A stretch of DNA of 64,000 nucleotides from Streptomyces sp. XM4193 (GCF_023072595.1 NZ_JALLGK010000004.1:434001-498000); one strand, 5' to 3'; numbered from the stretch's first letter, positions 25,871-34,839 are shown. Notes: generated by a model from the sequence alone, not told the origin. Made by a program: numbers and translations.

Positions 25871-26845
25871 ATGCGCTCCCGCCCCGTGCTGTGCGCCCTC
25901 TTCGACAGGGTGCAGAGCCTCGACGTCATCGGCCCCCTGGAGGTCTTCGCCGCGGCGAACGACTTCGCCGCGGCCGAGGGGCGGCCCGGGTACACCGTCC
26001 GCACTGCCTCCTGGGACGGCCGTGCGGTCACCAGCACCTGCGGGGTGCGCCTGGAGCCGGACGGGGCGCTGCCCTCGGCCCGCACCCCGCACACCCTGAT
26101 CGTCCCCGGCGGCCCCGGAACCAGGGGCGGGCAGCCGGAGATCGCCGACTGGGTGCGCCGTCGGGCGCCCAGGATCGAACGGCTCGCCTCGGTCTGCACC
26201 GGCGCCTTCGTCCTCGACCGGGCAGGGCTGCTCGACGGCCGGCGCGCCACCACGCACTGGGCCCACTGCGAGGGCCTGGCACGGGCGAACCCCGGAATCG
26301 ACGTCCAGCCGGACGCGATCTTCGTACGCGACGGCCGGGTGTCCACCTCGGCCGGGGTCACCACCGGAATCGACCTGGCGCTCGCCCTCGTGGAGGAGGA
26401 TCTCGGGCGGCGGATCGCGCTGACCGTCGCGCGGATGCTCGTCGTCTTCCTGCGCCGGCCGGGAAACCAGGCCCAGTTCAGCGCGCAGCTCGCCGCCCAG
26501 ACCGCCGCGCGCGAGCCGCTCCGCGAGGTCCAGTCGTGGATCTCCGAGCACCCCGAGGCGGATCTGAGCGTGCCCGCGCTGGCGGAGCGCGCCGCCCTCT
26601 CCCCGCGCCACTTCGCCCGCGCCTTCCGCGAGGAGGTGGGCACCACTCCCGCGCGCTACGTCGCCGGCGTACGACTCGAACTCGCCAGGCAACGGCTGGA
26701 GGACACCGGCGACGGTGTCGAGGAGATCGCCCGTTCCTGCGGCTACGGCACGCCGGAGGCCATGCGGCGCGCCTTCCTCGCCGCCCTCGGGCTGCCGCCC
26801 GCCGAGTACCGCCGTCGCTTCGACAGCCCGGCAGCCGGCCCCTGA
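25871..26845 (+). CDS. GlxA family AraC-type transcriptional regulator (DJ-1/PfpI plus AraC)
   Basis: The 324-residue product joins an N-terminal DJ-1/PfpI domain (residues about 8-180; LFDRVQSLDVIGPLEVFAAA, TLIVPGGPGTRGG, elbow VCTGAFVLDRAGLLDG, ATTHW) to a C-terminal AraC helix-turn-helix domain (about 220-320; LSVPALAERAALSPRHFARA and GVEEIARSCGYGTPEAMRRA). The family regulates responses to small amino or aldehyde compounds. The ATG at 25871 follows AAGGA. A single-domain DJ-1/PfpI gene follows 160 bases later and is the obvious candidate target. Confidence 0.92.
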   Translation: MRSRPVLCALFDRVQSLDVIGPLEVFAAANDFAAAEGRPGYTVRTASWDGRAVTSTCGVRLEPDGALPSARTPHTLIVPGGPGTRGGQPEIADWVRRRAPRIERLASVCTGAFVLDRAGLLDGRRATTHWAHCEGLARANPGIDVQPDAIFVRDGRVSTSAGVTTGIDLALALVEEDLGRRIALTVARMLVVFLRRPGNQAQFSAQLAAQTAAREPLREVQSWISEHPEADLSVPALAERAALSPRHFARAFREEVGTTPARYVAGVRLELARQRLEDTGDGVEEIARSCGYGTPEAMRRAFLAALGLPPAEYRRRFDSPAAGP

Positions 26846-27005
26846 CCCGTGCGCGGCGCGGCGGCCCCCGCTTCCGTCCAGCCGCCGAAGCCACGGGCCC
26901 ACCCACCCCGGCCGTCCGACCCGTCCGACGCACCCGACCAGTCGTCAACGGCCCTGCCGCGCCCAGCGGTCGGGTTGTCACCCATCGTGAGGAAAGGAAC
27001 ACTCC

Positions 27006-27662
27006 ATGACGTTCTCGGAGCTCCCCGCGGAGCCCACTGTCGCCATCGTGCTCTACCCCGGCTTCACCTCGCTGGACGCCGTCGGCCCCTACGAGACGCT
27101 GAGCAATCTGCCCGGCGCCCGTACCGTCTTCGTCGCCGCGCGCCCCGGACCGGTCACCAACGACGGCGGGGCGCTGACCCTGGTCGCGGGCGCCGGCTTC
27201 GACGAGGTCCCGCGCCCCGACGTCGTCGTGGTGCCGGGCGGCCCGCCGGAGAACGTCGCCGCGGCCCGGGAGGACGTGGTGCCCTGGCTGCGTGCGGTCG
27301 ACCCGTACACCACGGTGACCGCCTCGGTGTGCACCGGTTCGCTGCTGCTCGCCGACGCGGGGCTGCTGGAGGGGAGGCGCGCCACCACCCACTGGCTCGC
27401 GCTGGAGCATCTGGCCACACTCGGCTCCTTCCCGGTCTCCGAACGGGTGGTCACCGACGGGAAGTACGTGACGGCGGCGGGTGTCTCGGCCGGTATCGAC
27501 ATGGGGCTCGGTCTCGCCGCCGAACTCGCCGGCGCGCACGTCGCCCAGCGCATCCAGCTGATGATCGAGTACGACCCGGCGCCGCCGTTTCGCGCCGGTT
27601 CGCCGGCCACTGCTCCGGCGGAGATCGTCCGGGAGCTGCGCGAGGTCGGCCTCGGTCTCTGA
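27006..27662 (+). CDS. DJ-1/PfpI family protein (isonitrile hydratase-like)
   Basis: The 218-residue product is a single DJ-1/PfpI domain: VAIVLYPGFTSLDAVGPYET, DVVVVPGGPPEN, nucleophile elbow VCTGSLLLADAGLLEG with Cys near residue 105, ATTHW and VTAAGVSAGIDMGLGLAAEL. This subgroup includes isonitrile hydratase, but glyoxalase, amidase or chaperone roles are also known in the fold. The ATG at 27006 has AGGAAAGGAA upstream. A bulged hairpin begins immediately after the stop. Confidence 0.88.
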   Translation: MTFSELPAEPTVAIVLYPGFTSLDAVGPYETLSNLPGARTVFVAARPGPVTNDGGALTLVAGAGFDEVPRPDVVVVPGGPPENVAAAREDVVPWLRAVDPYTTVTASVCTGSLLLADAGLLEGRRATTHWLALEHLATLGSFPVSERVVTDGKYVTAAGVSAGIDMGLGLAAELAGAHVAQRIQLMIEYDPAPPFRAGSPATAPAEIVRELREVGLGL

Positions 27663-27688
27663 GCTCGGGGCGCGAGCGGCGCCCGAGC
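27663..27688 (+). terminator. Candidate terminator after the PfpI gene
   Basis: gctcggggcgc pairs with gcgcccgagc (10 bp with one bulged G) directly after the stop codon. No U tract. Confidence 0.5.
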
Positions 27689-27949
27689 GGTGGGGCGGGT
27701 CAACGGCCCGGAGGACGCGGCGATTTCGGGCGGCCGAAGAGATGGCGCGACCGGTCGGGTGCCCGCGGTGGACAGGACCGCGGGCGCCCGACCGGCCGCC
27801 GTCCCCTGGGTCGGACGTCCGCGTCCGGCGCAGGGGGGGGGGACCGACCGTCGGGCCCCACCGGCGCCGGGCCGGCTGTCCGGCCGCTGCGGCGAGGTGC
27901 CGCGCGGGCCGGGCGAACCACCGGCGCCGGGCCGGCTGCTGCGAGCCTG
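27689..27949. other. Intergenic region between convergent PfpI and RidA genes
   Basis: No credible gene. It holds a run of ten G (27833-27842), two copies of accggcgccgggccggctg (about 27859-27877 and 27920-27938), and a small GGCCGG-ctgt-CCGGCC hairpin (27870-27885) that could end the leftward operon transcript. Confidence 0.5.
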
Positions 27950-28441
27950 CTACCGCGAGCCCGCGGCCGGCAGGATCGCGACGGTGGCGTCCAGCTCCAC
28001 CAGCGCTCCCTGGGGGAGCACCTGGGTGGGCAGGGCGGTACGGGCGTGGCGTCCCGCGTCGCCGAGCACCTCGATCAGCAGCCCAGAGGCGCCGTCCACG
28101 ACGGTGGGCTGGTCGACGAAGTCCGGTGCGCTCGCCGCCCAGGCATTGAGCTTGAGCACGCGCGCCCGTTCGAGGCCGATCGCCTCCTCCACCCGCGACA
28201 GGAGGTTGAGCGCGGCGGTCCGTGCCGCCCGCACTCCTTCCTCCACGGTGGCGTCCTCGCCGAGCCGCCCGCGCAGGATCTCGCCGGACCCGGTGCGGGA
28301 TATCTGACCGGAGACGAAGAGGAGTTCACCCCATCGGGTGGTCGCCTCGTACGCGTAGCGGGGTGCGCCGAGGGTCGGCAGCTCGATCCCGAGAGCGGTG
28401 AGCCGCTCCCGGATCCGGGTCCTGTCCGGTGACTCGCTCAC
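27950..28441 (-). CDS. RidA family protein (enamine/imine deaminase-like)
   Basis: The 163-residue product has the YjgF/RidA fold signature (WGELLFVSGQISRTG, ARTAALNLLSRVEEA) and keeps the substrate-carboxylate Arg near residue 134 (HARTALP, equivalent to the PARSCV region of RidA). RidA hydrolyses reactive enamine/imine intermediates from amino-compound metabolism. It is the last gene of a leftward operon, 61 bases after an M24-family hydrolase and downstream of an ABC importer. It may therefore act on a product of the imported nitrogen compound. GTG at 28441 is the start. Confidence 0.9.
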   Translation of the reverse strand: MSESPDRTRIRERLTALGIELPTLGAPRYAYEATTRWGELLFVSGQISRTGSGEILRGRLGEDATVEEGVRAARTAALNLLSRVEEAIGLERARVLKLNAWAASAPDFVDQPTVVDGASGLLIEVLGDAGRHARTALPTQVLPQGALVELDATVAILPAAGSR

Positions 28442-28502
28442 AGTTGCCTCCCCCGACGCTCGAACGCGGGCGTCCGGGCGCTGTCGCGCTCGCGGCGGGC
28501 GC

Positions 28503-30155
28503 TCATCGCATGCTCAGGATGTAGGTGCGGTCCCGGCCGATGTACCAGAGGTCCTCGGTGCCGATCGCCGCGTTCTCGTAGCGCCAGGGGATCTCCGCCG
28601 CCCCGTAGGACCCCACCTGCAGGACGTGCTTGTAGCCCGGCCGGAGTTCGTTGGCGAACGACTCCTGCTTCCCCATCAGATGCCCGACGTTGCGCTTGCG
28701 GTACTCGGTGTTGAAGTCGACGTCCCGGCCGAGCATCCCGATCTCCACCATGCGCTCCAGATGCGGTGCCAGATAGCGCAGGGTGCCCTCGTGCACGTCC
28801 TCGCAGACCACTCCGGGCCGGAGCTGGCCGATGATGCCCTCGCGCACCACGTCGAAGAAGAAGCGGTACGCCTCCTTCGCGCCCGGGGTGCGGGGCAGCG
28901 AGCGGGCCATGTCGGAGGTGGCGACGTTGACCCCGTCGAAGACGATGCGCACTCCGGCGTCGAGCTGGATGCAGGTCGTCTCGTCGTTGATCGGGAAGTC
29001 GACCGGAGGTCCGGGGAAGAGCATCCGGTTGGAGGAGTGGAGGTTGGTGAAGTACGGCTCGATCCCGAAGGGGATGTCGTTGGCCGTGCGGAACTCGGCG
29101 ATCTTCTCCAGGTAGACGGCGTTGATGTCCAGTTCGGTGAAGGAGCTGCCGCCCGCCAGGCCCTCCTCGGCCCAGGCGAGCGCCTCCTCGATGGCGAACA
29201 CGCTGGCGCGGGCGGCGACGACCTGGAAGGCGAGGTCCTCGTCGTCGCGGGTGTCGCGCCAGTGGGCGAGGTCGCCCGAGACGGGCACCGGCTCGGCGCC
29301 CGCGCGCTCCAGCTCCCGGGCGAGACCGACGTCGATCCACTCCTCCTCGACCCCGATCCGCAGGCCGGGCGCGAGCTCGCGGACCGCGGCGCCCGTACCC
29401 GCGTACCGGCCGACCACCGTGCCCGGCACTTCGCCGGCGCCTTCCGGCGCCAGCACCAGCAACCTGCCCTCCGGCGCGGTCCACAGGGCGAGCGCGCCCG
29501 GTGGCTGGGCGAAGCCGGTCACCTCGGTGAAGTTCGGGGTTGCCGCGAGGAGCACCGCGTCCACCGAGCGTTGCGCCGCGAGGCTCGCCAGCGCCGAGTA
29601 GCGGGTGTCCCGGTCATGGGTGAACTCCTGTGCCAGGCCGTCCAGATGCCCGACGCCCTCGATGAGCCTGCGCGCCGTGCGCACTCCGGTCTCGCGCCAG
29701 GCCGCGAACCGGTTCAGAACCTCCTCGCGGTCGATCTCGTACGCCGTGACCGGCACCTCCTCCCGGTCCTCGACGACGAGCCCGACCTCGCCGGAGAGCG
29801 CGCGGAAGTGGCTGAGGACGACGTCGGCGGCGAGGGTGACCGGCTCGCCGCCCGCCAGTTCGCGCACCAGGCTCGTCAGCGACTCGGCCGCGGGGGTGTC
29901 GGCGACGATGCGGGGGTCGATCGTGACCCAGGGGGCGTAGAACCTCATCCGCTCCTTCGGCACCCCGGCGGAGAGCGCGTTGCCCTGTTCCTGCTGGCGG
30001 ACCAGCAGGACTTCCTCGCCCCGGTCGTCGCGGGCGATCAGCGGAGCGACGAAGGGACGGGAGTCGAGGCGGATCGCCGAGAAGAGCAGGCTCTTGCGGG
30101 CGTCGAGCCCGTACCTCTCCTCGACCTGTGACACGTCTGCGGTGATGCGCAGCAT
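28503..30155 (-). CDS. M24 (creatinase/aminopeptidase P) family hydrolase, atypical metal site
   Basis: The 550-residue protein has a long N-terminal region (about 300 residues) followed by a pita-bread M24 domain. Readable landmarks are CIQLDAGVRIVFDGVNVATSD (two metal Asp), RNVGHLMGKQES (His) and AIGTEDLWYI (last Glu). The segment normally reading TIEPG, which supplies another metal Glu, appears here as VLQVGSYGAAE, so that ligand seems absent. This suggests a non-peptidase hydrolase (creatinase- or ectoine-hydrolase-like) or altered metal use. The ATG at 30155 follows GAAGGAG. It sits in an operon with an ABC importer and RidA, implying C-N bond hydrolysis of an imported compound. Confidence 0.78.
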   Translation of the reverse strand: MLRITADVSQVEERYGLDARKSLLFSAIRLDSRPFVAPLIARDDRGEEVLLVRQQEQGNALSAGVPKERMRFYAPWVTIDPRIVADTPAAESLTSLVRELAGGEPVTLAADVVLSHFRALSGEVGLVVEDREEVPVTAYEIDREEVLNRFAAWRETGVRTARRLIEGVGHLDGLAQEFTHDRDTRYSALASLAAQRSVDAVLLAATPNFTEVTGFAQPPGALALWTAPEGRLLVLAPEGAGEVPGTVVGRYAGTGAAVRELAPGLRIGVEEEWIDVGLARELERAGAEPVPVSGDLAHWRDTRDDEDLAFQVVAARASVFAIEEALAWAEEGLAGGSSFTELDINAVYLEKIAEFRTANDIPFGIEPYFTNLHSSNRMLFPGPPVDFPINDETTCIQLDAGVRIVFDGVNVATSDMARSLPRTPGAKEAYRFFFDVVREGIIGQLRPGVVCEDVHEGTLRYLAPHLERMVEIGMLGRDVDFNTEYRKRNVGHLMGKQESFANELRPGYKHVLQVGSYGAAEIPWRYENAAIGTEDLWYIGRDRTYILSMR

Positions 30156-30204
30156 GGGGCTCCTTCGATGTCTGTTTCGGTGGCGGCGAGCGAATGTGCG
30201 GCGG

Positions 30205-30984
30205 TCAGCTGATTCCGGTCACGACGCCGATGTGCGATTCGATCTGTGTCGTGTAGTCGGAGAACGCGGGGGAGAACCGGTGCTCCTTGCCGCGCGGTCG
30301 CGGAATGTCGATGGTGATGTCGGCGACGATCCGGCCCGGCCGGTCTCCGACGACGACCACGCGGTCTCCCAGCCACACGGCCTCGGGAATGCTGTGGGTG
30401 ACGAAGAGGACGCTGCATCCGGTGTTCTGCCAGATCCGCTGGATCTCGAAGTTCATCGAATCGCGGGTCATGGCGTCGAGCGCGCCGAACGGCTCGTCCA
30501 TGAGCAGCAGTTTGGGATGGGAGACCAGTGCGCGGCAGATCGCCACCCGCTGCTGCATTCCGCCGCTGAGCTCGTACGAGTAGTCCTTGGCCTTGTTCCC
30601 AAGGCCCACCATCTCCAGCAACTCCTGCGCGTACCGGCGCGATTCCGCGGTGCGGGTGCCGCGGAACTCCAGCGGCAGGAGCACATTGTCGATGTTGTTG
30701 CGCCAGGGCAGCAGTACCGGCCCCTGGAACACCATCGCGATGTCCTCGATCCCTTCGCGGATCGGCCTGCCCTGGACGAGGATCTCGCCCTCGGTGGGCT
30801 CCTGGAGACCCGAGATCGTCTTGAGCAGAGTGGTTTTGCCGCTGCCGGACTGGCCGACGATCGAGACGAACTGGCCGGGTTCGACATGGAAGTCGAGCCC
30901 TTTCAGCACCGTGTTCCCACGACCTCCGCGCGAACGGTAGGTCTTTCCCACGTTGTTGACCGAGATGGCGTACTCGTTCTTCAT
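30205..30984 (-). CDS. ABC transporter ATPase (nitrate/sulfonate/taurine type)
   Basis: The 259-residue ATP-binding subunit has Walker A GQSGSGKTT near residue 45, Q-loop VFQGPVLLPWRN, signature LSGGMQQR, Walker B LLLMDEPFGALD and H-loop VTHS, with the SsuB/TauB-like segment EAVWLGDRVVVVGDRPGRIV. It energises uptake together with the binding protein and permease encoded immediately upstream. The spacing of only 19 bases to the binding-protein gene indicates one operon. ATG at 30984. Confidence 0.93.
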   Translation of the reverse strand: MKNEYAISVNNVGKTYRSRGGRGNTVLKGLDFHVEPGQFVSIVGQSGSGKTTLLKTISGLQEPTEGEILVQGRPIREGIEDIAMVFQGPVLLPWRNNIDNVLLPLEFRGTRTAESRRYAQELLEMVGLGNKAKDYSYELSGGMQQRVAICRALVSHPKLLLMDEPFGALDAMTRDSMNFEIQRIWQNTGCSVLFVTHSIPEAVWLGDRVVVVGDRPGRIVADITIDIPRPRGKEHRFSPAFSDYTTQIESHIGVVTGIS

Positions 30985-31003
30985 GAGACTTCCCGTCCGG
31001 CCG

Positions 31004-32035
31004 TCACGGGGCCTGGATCTTCTCGTCGGAGCGCAGCGGATCGATGTAGGAATTGCTGTAGACGTCCGCCGGTGAGAGTTTGCTCCCGGCAGGAAGTCCG
31101 AGGTACTTGCGGGCGATGTCGATGGCTTCGCCGACGCCGGTGTCGTCCATCACGCCGTACTTCTTCGGCGTCCCGCTCTTTCCCTTGCTCCAGTTCAGAC
31201 CGCACTGTGCGTCGATGGCAAGGGTGATGGTGGAGGTCTCGTATCCCGAGACCTCCTTCTGGAAGTCCTCGGCGGCCTTCTCGGGGTTCTGGCAGGACCA
31301 GAGAAACCCTTTCTGCATGGCTCGGTTGAATTTCCGAGCCTGTTCCGGGTCCTTCTTCAGCTTCTCGTCGGACATGACGATTCCGTTGCCGTAGAGGTCG
31401 ATGCCCAGATCGGACCACTTCAGCACCACGGACTCGCGGTCCAGGGCGTCGACCGCGGGCTCGTCGGAGACGTAAAGCGCGAGGTTGGCGTCCCACTGGC
31501 CGGCGAGCAGGCCGGGGATCTTCGACGCGCTGGAGGCGGCGACGATGTCGACGTCCTTCTTGTCGAACCCGAGCTTGCGCAGCGCCAGCGGCCACATCGC
31601 GGTCATGGCGCCGCCGCCCTCGGTGGCGACGGTCTTGCCGCGCAGGTCCGACCAGTCCTCGATGCCGGTTCCCGCGAGCGCGACCACCGCGTACGCGGAC
31701 CTCGCCTGGAGCAGATTGACCTGCTTGACCTCGGCGCCCCTGCCCTGGCTGGTGACCGTGGCGCCGAAGTCGGCCCAGCCGGCGTCGACCTTCCCGGTGA
31801 CCACGGAGGTCACCGTGTTGGTCGAGCCCGATCCCGGCATCACCGTGAGATCGAGGCCCTCCTCCTTGAAGAACCCGCGCTTGGCAGCCGCTATGAACGG
31901 CGCGTGCTTGGGCAGGTACCCGACGTCGAGCATCAGGGTCATGGAGTTCTTTCCGCCGCCGCCCGTGCAGCCCGAGACGGTGGCCAGCACCGCCATTCCG
32001 ACCAGCGCGGCGATGGTGCGAGTGGGTCTACGCAT
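31004..32035 (-). CDS. NMT1/THI5-like substrate-binding lipoprotein of an ABC importer
   Basis: The 343-residue product begins with a lipoprotein signal (MRRPTRTIAALVGMAVLATV then SGC, lipobox Cys near residue 23) and so is anchored outside the membrane. The mature part matches the NMT1/THI5 fold (LMLDVGYLPKHAPFIAAAKR, GFFKEEGLDL, GSGSTNTVTSVVTGKVDAGW, DLRGKTVATEGGG), used for sulfonates, nitrate, pyrimidines and aromatic amides. The specific ligand cannot be deduced. The ATG at 32035 has AGGAGG five bases upstream. Confidence 0.92.
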   Translation of the reverse strand: MRRPTRTIAALVGMAVLATVSGCTGGGGKNSMTLMLDVGYLPKHAPFIAAAKRGFFKEEGLDLTVMPGSGSTNTVTSVVTGKVDAGWADFGATVTSQGRGAEVKQVNLLQARSAYAVVALAGTGIEDWSDLRGKTVATEGGGAMTAMWPLALRKLGFDKKDVDIVAASSASKIPGLLAGQWDANLALYVSDEPAVDALDRESVVLKWSDLGIDLYGNGIVMSDEKLKKDPEQARKFNRAMQKGFLWSCQNPEKAAEDFQKEVSGYETSTITLAIDAQCGLNWSKGKSGTPKKYGVMDDTGVGEAIDIARKYLGLPAGSKLSPADVYSNSYIDPLRSDEKIQAP

Positions 32036-32056
32036 TCGTGCCTCCTGTCCGCGCGG

Positions 32057-32917
32057 TCACTTCGCGTGGTTTTTCCACGGGGCCAGCTTCCGCCCCGTGA
32101 GATCGACGATGAAGAACAGCGCCAGCGCGATGGCGGAGAGCACGATGAAGGCCGCGAACATCGACGGCAGGTCGACCTGGCTGTTGGCGAGGAGGATGAC
32201 GTACCCCAACCCCTTGGAACCGGCGATGAACTCACCGACGACCGCGCCGCCGACCGCGAGCGAGATGGAGATCTTCGCGCCGGAGAAGATCGAGGGGACC
32301 GCGTAGATGAAGTCGATCTTCGTCATCTTCTTCCAGCGGGAGGCCCGGTTGATCCGCGCCAGCTCCTGGAGTTCGTGCGGGACGGAGCTGAGGCCGTCGT
32401 AGGTGTTGATCACCAGCGGGAAGAACGCGATCGCCATGGCGACGAAGGCCTTCGACTCGAAACCGAACCCGAACCAGACGATGAACAGCGGGGCGAGCGC
32501 GACCTTGGGGATGGTGTCGATCGCGATGAGCGCCGGGTAGAGGAAACTCCGCATCGTTTTCGAGTAGTGCAGCGCGGCCCCGCACAGAATGCCCAGCGCC
32601 GTGCCGAGCGCGAATCCGGCGAGCGCCTCCTGCAGGGTGACGAAAGTGTTCTCGGCGAAGTACCCGGGCCGTTCCGCGAGTTCGGCGAAAGCCGACACCG
32701 GACCGACGAAGAGATAGTCGGGCGGATCGAGGACCATCACCAGGATCTGCCACACCGTGAACAGTCCGACGATGCCGGCTGCCGCTTTCGCCGCGGCGAC
32801 GACGGCGTCGCGGTTGAATCTGCTCGGCCGCGGACTCTCCGGTTCGACGGGCGCGGGCGGCTGCTGCACCGGGCGGGCGCGCTCGGCGCCGGAACTGCTG
32901 ATTTCAGGAGTGGCCAT
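32057..32917 (-). CDS. ABC transporter permease (SsuC/TauC type)
   Basis: The 286-residue membrane protein has about six transmembrane segments in a BPD_transp_1 domain, with the EAA-loop region LQELARINRASRWKKMTKID coupling to the ATPase. ATG at 32917 is preferred; an in-frame GTG at 32932 is the alternative. It is the first gene of the five-gene leftward operon permease, binding protein, ATPase, M24, RidA, with gaps of 21, 19, 49 and 61 bases. Confidence 0.9.
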   Translation of the reverse strand: MATPEISSSGAERARPVQQPPAPVEPESPRPSRFNRDAVVAAAKAAAGIVGLFTVWQILVMVLDPPDYLFVGPVSAFAELAERPGYFAENTFVTLQEALAGFALGTALGILCGAALHYSKTMRSFLYPALIAIDTIPKVALAPLFIVWFGFGFESKAFVAMAIAFFPLVINTYDGLSSVPHELQELARINRASRWKKMTKIDFIYAVPSIFSGAKISISLAVGGAVVGEFIAGSKGLGYVILLANSQVDLPSMFAAFIVLSAIALALFFIVDLTGRKLAPWKNHAK

Positions 32918-33155
32918 GGCAGCACCCGTCACATAGTGCGTCGCGCGGGAGCAGCGGCGCGGTGGCTGTCCGGAAGTGCGAATGCGGAGCGGTGGTTTCG
33001 GCTCCGGTCCGCGTGGCGGTCCGCATTCCGGATTTGGAGCGGAACGGCGTATGCCGTCGTGGTGTCATTTCGTCCTCACAACACTGGAAGGATCACCCCT
33101 GGGGGTGGTGGCGAACAAGGCCGGTCGGACATCGGTTCGGTCCGCGAGCGGACTT
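32918..33155. promoter_or_regulatory. Upstream region of the ABC/M24/RidA operon with inverted repeats
   Basis: This 238-base gap precedes the permease gene. It contains a perfect 9-bp inverted repeat GAATGCGGA / TCCGCATTC (32980-32988, 33020-33028) and a palindrome CACCCC-tg-GGGGTG (33094-33107). I looked for TPP-riboswitch core sequences because of the THI5-like binding protein and found none. No consensus promoter stands out, so read-through from the dehydrogenase gene is possible. Confidence 0.45.
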
Positions 33156-34793
33156 CTACCGGGTGCTTTCCGGCGTACCGCCCCGAGCGCCGAGCGGACC
33201 CTGTGCGGATTCGCCGTCGACCCGGCGCCGGACGTCGAGCGGGTTGTCGTCGCGCAGCTCCGGGGGCAGCAGCGCGGCCGGCACCTCCTGGTACGCGACC
33301 GGGCGCAGGAAGCGCTCGATGGCGAGCGTCCCGACGGAGGTGGTGCGGGGATCGGTGGTGGCAGGGAACGGACCGCCGTGCACCATCGCGTGGCCCACCT
33401 CCACACCGGTCGGCCAGCCGTTGAACAGAATGCGTCCGGCCCGCTCCTCCAGCAGCGGCAGCAGTTCCGCCGCGAGCCCGTGGTCGGCCTCGTCGGCGTG
33501 CACGGTCGCGGTCAGCTGCCCCTCCAGGGACTCGACCGCTGCGGTCAGTTCGGCGAGGTCGGCGCAGCGCACCACCAGCGAGGTGGCACCGAACGCCTCC
33601 CGCTGCAGCGCCGGATCGGCGGCGAACCGCGCGCCGTCGACGCTCAGCAGCCGGGCGCTGCCGGACGCCGTGCTGTCGGCGATGCCTCCGCGGGCCAGCT
33701 CCGTCACGCCCTCGGCACCGGCGAGCGTGTCCCCGGCGGTGCGGTGGTGCTCGGCGATCCCGGTGGTGAGCATGGTGGCCCCGGGGTCCGCGGCGACGGC
33801 CTCGACGGCGGCCGAGATGAACGCCTCCAGCGCCGGCCCCTCCACGGCCAGGACCACACCGGGGTTGGTGCAGAACTGCCCCGCGCCCAGCGTCAGGGAC
33901 CCGGCGAAGGCCGCGCCCAGCTCGGCGCCGCGCGTCTCCAGCGCCGCCGGCAGCAGGAGTACGGGGTTGACGCTGGACATCTCGGCGTACACCGGGATCG
34001 GCACCGGCCGGGCCGCGGCGACGGCGGCGAGCGCCAGTCCGCCCGCGCGCGAACCGGTGAAGCCGACGGCACGGATCCGCGGATCGCCGACGAGACGGCT
34101 GCCGATCGCGTGCCCGGCTCCCACCAGCTGGGAGAAGACACCCGCGGGCATCCCCGTCTCCACGGCGGCCTCACCGACCGCGCGGGCCACCAGCTCCGCC
34201 GTGCCCAGATGGGCGGGGTGCGCCTTGACGATCACCGGGCATCCGGCGGCGAGCGCGGAGGCGGTGTCGCCACCGGCAGTGGAGAAGGCGAGCGGGAAGT
34301 TGCTCGCGCCGAAGACCACGACCGGACCCACGCCGATCCGGCGCTGCCTGATGTCGGGGCGCGGCAGCGGTTCGCGGCCCGGCTGCCCCGGGTCGATCCG
34401 TGCACCTTGCCAGTCGCCGGACCGCAGCTCGGTGGCGAAGAGCCGCAACTGACCGCTGGTGCGGCCGACTTCACCGTTGAGCCGGGGCAGTGGCAGCGCG
34501 GTCTCGGCGTGCGCGCGCTCCACCAGCGCCTCGCGACGCTCGTCCAGCAGCTCGGCGACCCGGTCGAGAAAGGCGGCACGCCGCTCGGCGCCGGCCGCCC
34601 GGAAGGGCGCGGCTGCGCTCTCGGCGAGCGCGCAGGCGCGTTCGATCTGCTCCTGCGAGGCCGCGGGGAAGCCCGGTTCGAGGTCCGTACCGGTACGGGG
34701 GTCGGCGGACCGCAGCTCCTCGCCCGTACCGCGGACGGGCTCGGGGCCGATGACCATCGAGCCGGTGGGCCTGGGCCCGAGGGGTGTGGACAC
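33156..34793 (-). CDS. Alpha-ketoglutarate semialdehyde dehydrogenase (NADP-type aldehyde dehydrogenase)
   Basis: It oxidises 2,5-dioxopentanoate to 2-oxoglutarate, the last step of glucarate/galactarate (and hydroxyproline or arabinose) breakdown. The 545-residue product has the aldehyde dehydrogenase fold with FGASNFPLAF cofactor region, general-base Glu271 (EMSSVNPVLL), catalytic Cys308 (GAGQFCTNPG), and the subgroup-typical FNGWPTGVEVGHAMVHGGPF segment. The GTG at 34793 has AAGGAGAG upstream. It follows kdgD by 46 bases, which fixes the pathway context. Confidence 0.92.
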   Translation of the reverse strand: MSTPLGPRPTGSMVIGPEPVRGTGEELRSADPRTGTDLEPGFPAASQEQIERACALAESAAAPFRAAGAERRAAFLDRVAELLDERREALVERAHAETALPLPRLNGEVGRTSGQLRLFATELRSGDWQGARIDPGQPGREPLPRPDIRQRRIGVGPVVVFGASNFPLAFSTAGGDTASALAAGCPVIVKAHPAHLGTAELVARAVGEAAVETGMPAGVFSQLVGAGHAIGSRLVGDPRIRAVGFTGSRAGGLALAAVAAARPVPIPVYAEMSSVNPVLLLPAALETRGAELGAAFAGSLTLGAGQFCTNPGVVLAVEGPALEAFISAAVEAVAADPGATMLTTGIAEHHRTAGDTLAGAEGVTELARGGIADSTASGSARLLSVDGARFAADPALQREAFGATSLVVRCADLAELTAAVESLEGQLTATVHADEADHGLAAELLPLLEERAGRILFNGWPTGVEVGHAMVHGGPFPATTDPRTTSVGTLAIERFLRPVAYQEVPAALLPPELRDDNPLDVRRRVDGESAQGPLGARGGTPESTR

Positions 34794-34839
34794 GGGATCT
34801 CTCCTTGGTGGGTGGCTGGTGGTCGTCCGGGACGGTGGC

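Noticed and set aside
27833..27842. G10 tract as a phase-variation switch
   Set aside because: It lies between convergent gene ends, outside any promoter or coding sequence, so length change would have no evident effect.
32918..33155. TPP riboswitch upstream of the THI5-like importer
   Set aside because: I searched by eye for the conserved thi-box core sequences on the minus strand and found none.
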